Shown here piece after piece: positions 61,103 through 64,000 of a DNA stretch of 64,000 nucleotides. Position numbers and translations under genes: made by a program. This stretch comes from Maribacter aestuarii (lineage in GTDB: Bacteria > Bacteroidota > Bacteroidia > Flavobacteriales > Flavobacteriaceae), in contig NZ_CP107031.2 in NCBI RefSeq assembly GCF_027474845.2, forward strand, positions 1,440,501 to 1,504,500, read 5' to 3'. Every line of letters starts with the position of its first letter. The stretch's first letter is position 1. The notes beneath the pieces are model-generated. The model saw only the letters and a list, made by a program, of their open reading frames with translations, was not told the DNA's origin and searched no databases.

Positions 61103-64000
61103 TTAATTAAAAATATACCTAAGACCCAATTGTGCCTGCCACCTAGACGATTGCAATCCGAAATCGTCCAATTGCTCAATATTCGGCGTACCGTCAGCAT
61201 TAACATCACCATCATTGATTGAGAATACGGGAGTTCCAGAAGTAGAAACAGTTTGCAAAGGACTAACATTGCCTGCAATAAACTTTCTTTTACCCCAATC
61301 CTTGTTCAATAAATTGGTGAAGTTGAAAATATCGGCTGAGATTTGGAATGTATGCTTCTTGTTTCCAATGTCAAAGGAGAAATCCTGAAGTAATTTTAAA
61401 TCTACAACATGACTCCACGGTCCTCGTGTGGCATTTCTTTCGGCATAGCCACCTCTATTCTCCCTTAAATACTCCAAACTATTAATAAAGGTTTCCAAAC
61501 GGGCATACTGCGCAGCTTGTTCAGCAGCATCGCCGGAGAAAACAATTTCAGAGGCACTAGCAGGAATATACATTAAAGCGTTATCCCTAGAATCATCGTT
61601 CAACAAATCACGCCCCTCTCTATAAGTAAAGCTATAAGGTCCGCTCTGGACTCCTTCGTAAAAGAGACCAAAAGTGGTTTTAACATTATCACTCCATGCC
61701 AATTCATAGGATACATTAGCTGATATTCTATTTCCTAAAGCGAAATCTGATCTGGATACAGGAATATTTGAGTTCTTACCATTTACAGTCTGGATATTTC
61801 TCCATTGCGAACTGTTCTGTGAAGAAGTACCGTCGAAAACTTTATTAGATTCTCCAAAACTATATGAAACCTGCCCTGAAAAACCATTCTGAAAAGGTTT
61901 TCTTAAACTGAAAGTAAGGTTGGTTGCATCTCCGCCTCCAGTATTTGATGCCAAGATGATTCTCTGATAGGTGTCATCTATTTCGTCTCCTCTATCATAG
62001 AAAGGTCTATTATCTGCTCCATCATAAAATCCAACTGGACCTCTTAAATTAAGATTTTCATAGTAGATGTCAGTTATAACATCAGTATAAAGGAAATCAA
62101 CGGACCCTATCAAATTCCAAATAGGAAGCTTTTGATCAATGGCCACATTATATTTTACTACTTGCGGTAGTTTAAAATCTTCTGCGATTAAATCAATATT
62201 TCCGCCAACTCCACCTGTACCAGGAGCGGGATCTTCAAATTGACTGTTAACATCCGCAACAAAAGGCTGTCCAAATTCAAAATTGAATCCCCCTGTTACA
62301 CCGTTATTATTGTATGTCCCACCAGGCCACACTAACGGAAGTCTAGAAGTAAATACACCGATACCACCACGTATTTGCGTGGTTCTATCGCCATTTACAT
62401 CCCAATTGAATCCAAGCCTTGGAGCAAAGTGGGCAATTCCTTGAACACCTTGACCTACTTTAGCACCTTGTAAGTTTTTGCCTTGAGCTTCCAATAGAGG
62501 GATTGTTCTATTGTTAAAATCTTCATTTACGGTGCCGTCTTTCCAATAAGGAATATCGATACGTGCTCCTAAAGTTGCTTTGAAATTATCTGATAATTGA
62601 ATATCGTCCTGAACGTAAAAACCAGCTTGGAAGGTTTTGAAATCAGCAGAGCCAGCAGACTCGTCACCTACAGTCCCATCTCCAACTAAAGAATAACCAT
62701 GTTGGTATACATCTGCATCTTGTCCTGTAAGGAATTGGTTTAAACCTGATGAAATTAAGTCTCCTGCATCATTAAATTGATCCTCAAAAGTGTAATCTCC
62801 ATAGTTGAAGGCAAAGAACAAGTTTTTAATGTTTGCGAATTCTAAATTAGCGCCCAAAGTGACCGTATGTTTTCCAGCGTAAATCTCAAAGTTATTGGTA
62901 ATTGTTGTTAAATCTGTGTTCAACAAATTGGCCGTGGAAAATGGTTCTGAACCAAACTCTATATTTCCACCACCGTCTTGTATTCCTACGGTTGGGAATG
63001 GTGATCCTAATGGATCTCTATCGTCTCTAACAGAAGTATGGGTCAGAATCAAATTATTTGAATACTTATTCCCAAAAGTTGAGTTTAATTCCAAAGCTGT
63101 AGAATTGGTTGTTGTTAAAAATGATTCAGAACCATTTATAAACCCAATAAATCTATTACCGGAACTTCTAGCTTCTAAATTATCACCCTGCACATACCCG
63201 TGCCTTAAAGACAATTTATGATTTTCATTTATGTTCCAATCTAACTTAGCTGTTACCTTATTACTTTCCAAAGTTCTGGTATTAGCGTCAAATATTCCAG
63301 GGTTGTAACCATATGTAGATTGCAAAAAGTTACTTAGGCCATCAATATCAGCTTGTGAAGAACGCCCAGTATAATTGCTGAAATTAAAAGGTTGCGGCGT
63401 TTCATCATCTTGACGTTCGTAATTCAAGAAAAAGAACAATTTATCCTTCACCAAAGGACCACCTACCCTCAATCCATAAGTCAAAGCACTGAATTCATCA
63501 ACTTTTTCCCTTTCTTCTCCATCACCAACCAATGAAGGCGGAGTTTTTCCCACTAAACTTTCATTTCTTACGAAACCATAAACTGATCCTTCCCAATCGT
63601 TGGTACCTGAACGCGTAATGGCGTTAATGGAACCTCCAGAGAAACCAGATTGTCTTACATCAAAGGGAGCTATATTCACTTGGAATGATGCAATTGCATC
63701 AACAGAAAAAGGATTAACTCCTGTTTGGCCGCCATTTGTTCCCGAACCCGCTAAACCAAATACGTCATTATTAGCAGCACCATCAATATAAACTGCATTA
63801 TACCTGTTGTTCTGTCCTGCTAAAGAAATTGAAAATCCGTCATTCCCCTCAGTAATCTGAGCTTGTGGCGTAATACGTACAAAATCAGCTATTGACCTAG
63901 AAGCAGCTGGCAAGGTATTAATGTCTCTCTGGGAAACATTGGTTGAAGAACCTGTTCTATTAGAACTGAACCCATCATTTACCCCAGTCACCACAACTTC
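61103..64000 (-). CDS. Oar-like TonB-dependent receptor (runs off right edge)
   Basis: The minus strand is open from 64000 to the stop at 61103, about 965 residues, with no N-terminus in the window. It has the plug features of Oar/TonB-like proteins (RDINTLPAASRSIADFVRI, FSISLAGQNNRYNAVYIDGA, GGSINAITRSGTNDWEGSVYG) and a long barrel ending LGLRYIFN. The Pro-ASR-SI-DF-R-TP pattern is typical of this subfamily. A carboxypeptidase-like N-domain and signal peptide are expected to lie beyond 64000. A terminator follows it. Confidence 0.9.
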   Translation of the reverse strand, partial: EVVVTGVNDGFSSNRTGSSTNVSQRDINTLPAASRSIADFVRITPQAQITEGNDGFSISLAGQNNRYNAVYIDGAANNDVFGLAGSGTNGGQTGVNPFSVDAIASFQVNIAPFDVRQSGFSGGSINAITRSGTNDWEGSVYGFVRNESLVGKTPPSLVGDGEEREKVDEFSALTYGLRVGGPLVKDKLFFFLNYERQDDETPQPFNFSNYTGRSSQADIDGLSNFLQSTYGYNPGIFDANTRTLESNKVTAKLDWNINENHKLSLRHGYVQGDNLEARSSGNRFIGFINGSESFLTTTNSTALELNSTFGNKYSNNLILTHTSVRDDRDPLGSPFPTVGIQDGGGNIEFGSEPFSTANLLNTDLTTITNNFEIYAGKHTVTLGANLEFANIKNLFFAFNYGDYTFEDQFNDAGDLISSGLNQFLTGQDADVYQHGYSLVGDGTVGDESAGSADFKTFQAGFYVQDDIQLSDNFKATLGARIDIPYWKDGTVNEDFNNRTIPLLEAQGKNLQGAKVGQGVQGIAHFAPRLGFNWDVNGDRTTQIRGGIGVFTSRLPLVWPGGTYNNNGVTGGFNFEFGQPFVADVNSQFEDPAPGTGGVGGNIDLIAEDFKLPQVVKYNVAIDQKLPIWNLIGSVDFLYTDVITDIYYENLNLRGPVGFYDGADNRPFYDRGDEIDDTYQRIILASNTGGGDATNLTFSLRKPFQNGFSGQVSYSFGESNKVFDGTSSQNSSQWRNIQTVNGKNSNIPVSRSDFALGNRISANVSYELAWSDNVKTTFGLFYEGVQSGPYSFTYREGRDLLNDDSRDNALMYIPASASEIVFSGDAAEQAAQYARLETFINSLEYLRENRGGYAERNATRGPWSHVVDLKLLQDFSFDIGNKKHTFQISADIFNFTNLLNKDWGKRKFIAGNVSPLQTVSTSGTPVFSINDGDVNADGTPNIEQLDDFGLQSSRWQAQLGLRYIFN

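Noticed and set aside
61063..61278. A 71-codon ORF at the end of the Oar-like receptor
   Set aside because: It is an alternative frame of the receptor's well-supported coding sequence.

Overview
The window looks like a marine Flavobacteriaceae (Bacteroidota) chromosome. The signs are several SusC/Oar-type TonB-dependent receptors, DUF4270 and DUF5689/lamin-tail lipoproteins, the glycogen synthase (GT5-only)-panC-panD-YbhN-radA neighbourhood, AT-rich intergenic DNA, and TAnnTTTG-type -7 promoter boxes. I cannot name the species from the sequence.

Layout. (1) 1-29,847 is ordinary core chromosome: a 5' TonB receptor fragment, glmS, a DUF4270 lipoprotein, a GT5 glycogen synthase, panC, panD, a membrane flippase-like protein, a pseudo-esterase, radA, an aldo/keto reductase, exonuclease III, an outer-membrane barrel plus TonB receptor, glyS, comF, an Ig-like lipoprotein, an omega-amidase, an ankyrin protein, a multi-PAS histidine kinase with two single-domain response regulators, and a DUF5689/lamin-tail lipoprotein next to a TonB receptor. 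(2) 29,839-58,080 is an integrated genomic island of about 28.2 kb. It is inserted exactly inside the plug-domain codons of that TonB receptor. The receptor is cut into a 3' part (27,652-29,847) and a 5' part (58,072-58,623), and joining the two across the shared 9-bp core CCAGTTATT restores an uninterrupted reading frame. (3) 58,624-64,000 is core again: a frameshifted endonuclease/exonuclease/phosphatase gene, a DUF1080 lipid-or-sugar hydrolase-like gene with a small membrane partner, and an Oar-like TonB receptor running off the right edge.

The island. It carries its own large serine recombinase at the right end, split by a frameshift at an A8 tract that would suit -1 slippage. It also has a nested resolvase/ArdA antirestriction module, a divergent family-A-polymerase-like protein, an EVE-like/HNH modification-dependent nuclease candidate, a membrane-anchored exonuclease VII large-subunit-like protein, and a prokaryotic pentameric ligand-gated ion channel. 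Further cargo includes a coupled uracil-DNA-glycosylase-like/GIY-YIG pair, FRG and DUF2971 proteins typical of defence regions, and many exported hypotheticals. No conjugation genes were recognised.

From about 46.8 to 56.1 kb most genes are co-oriented single units. They are separated by 66-190 nt imperfect palindromes with AAC...GTT ends. Some of these share blocks of sequence, so the stretch resembles an integron-like cassette array without a recognisable tyrosine integrase. Several island genes are interrupted (in-frame stops or single-base frameshifts), and one 108-nt leader is duplicated in front of a dead paralogue. The island therefore looks like a mosaic that both gains and loses cargo.
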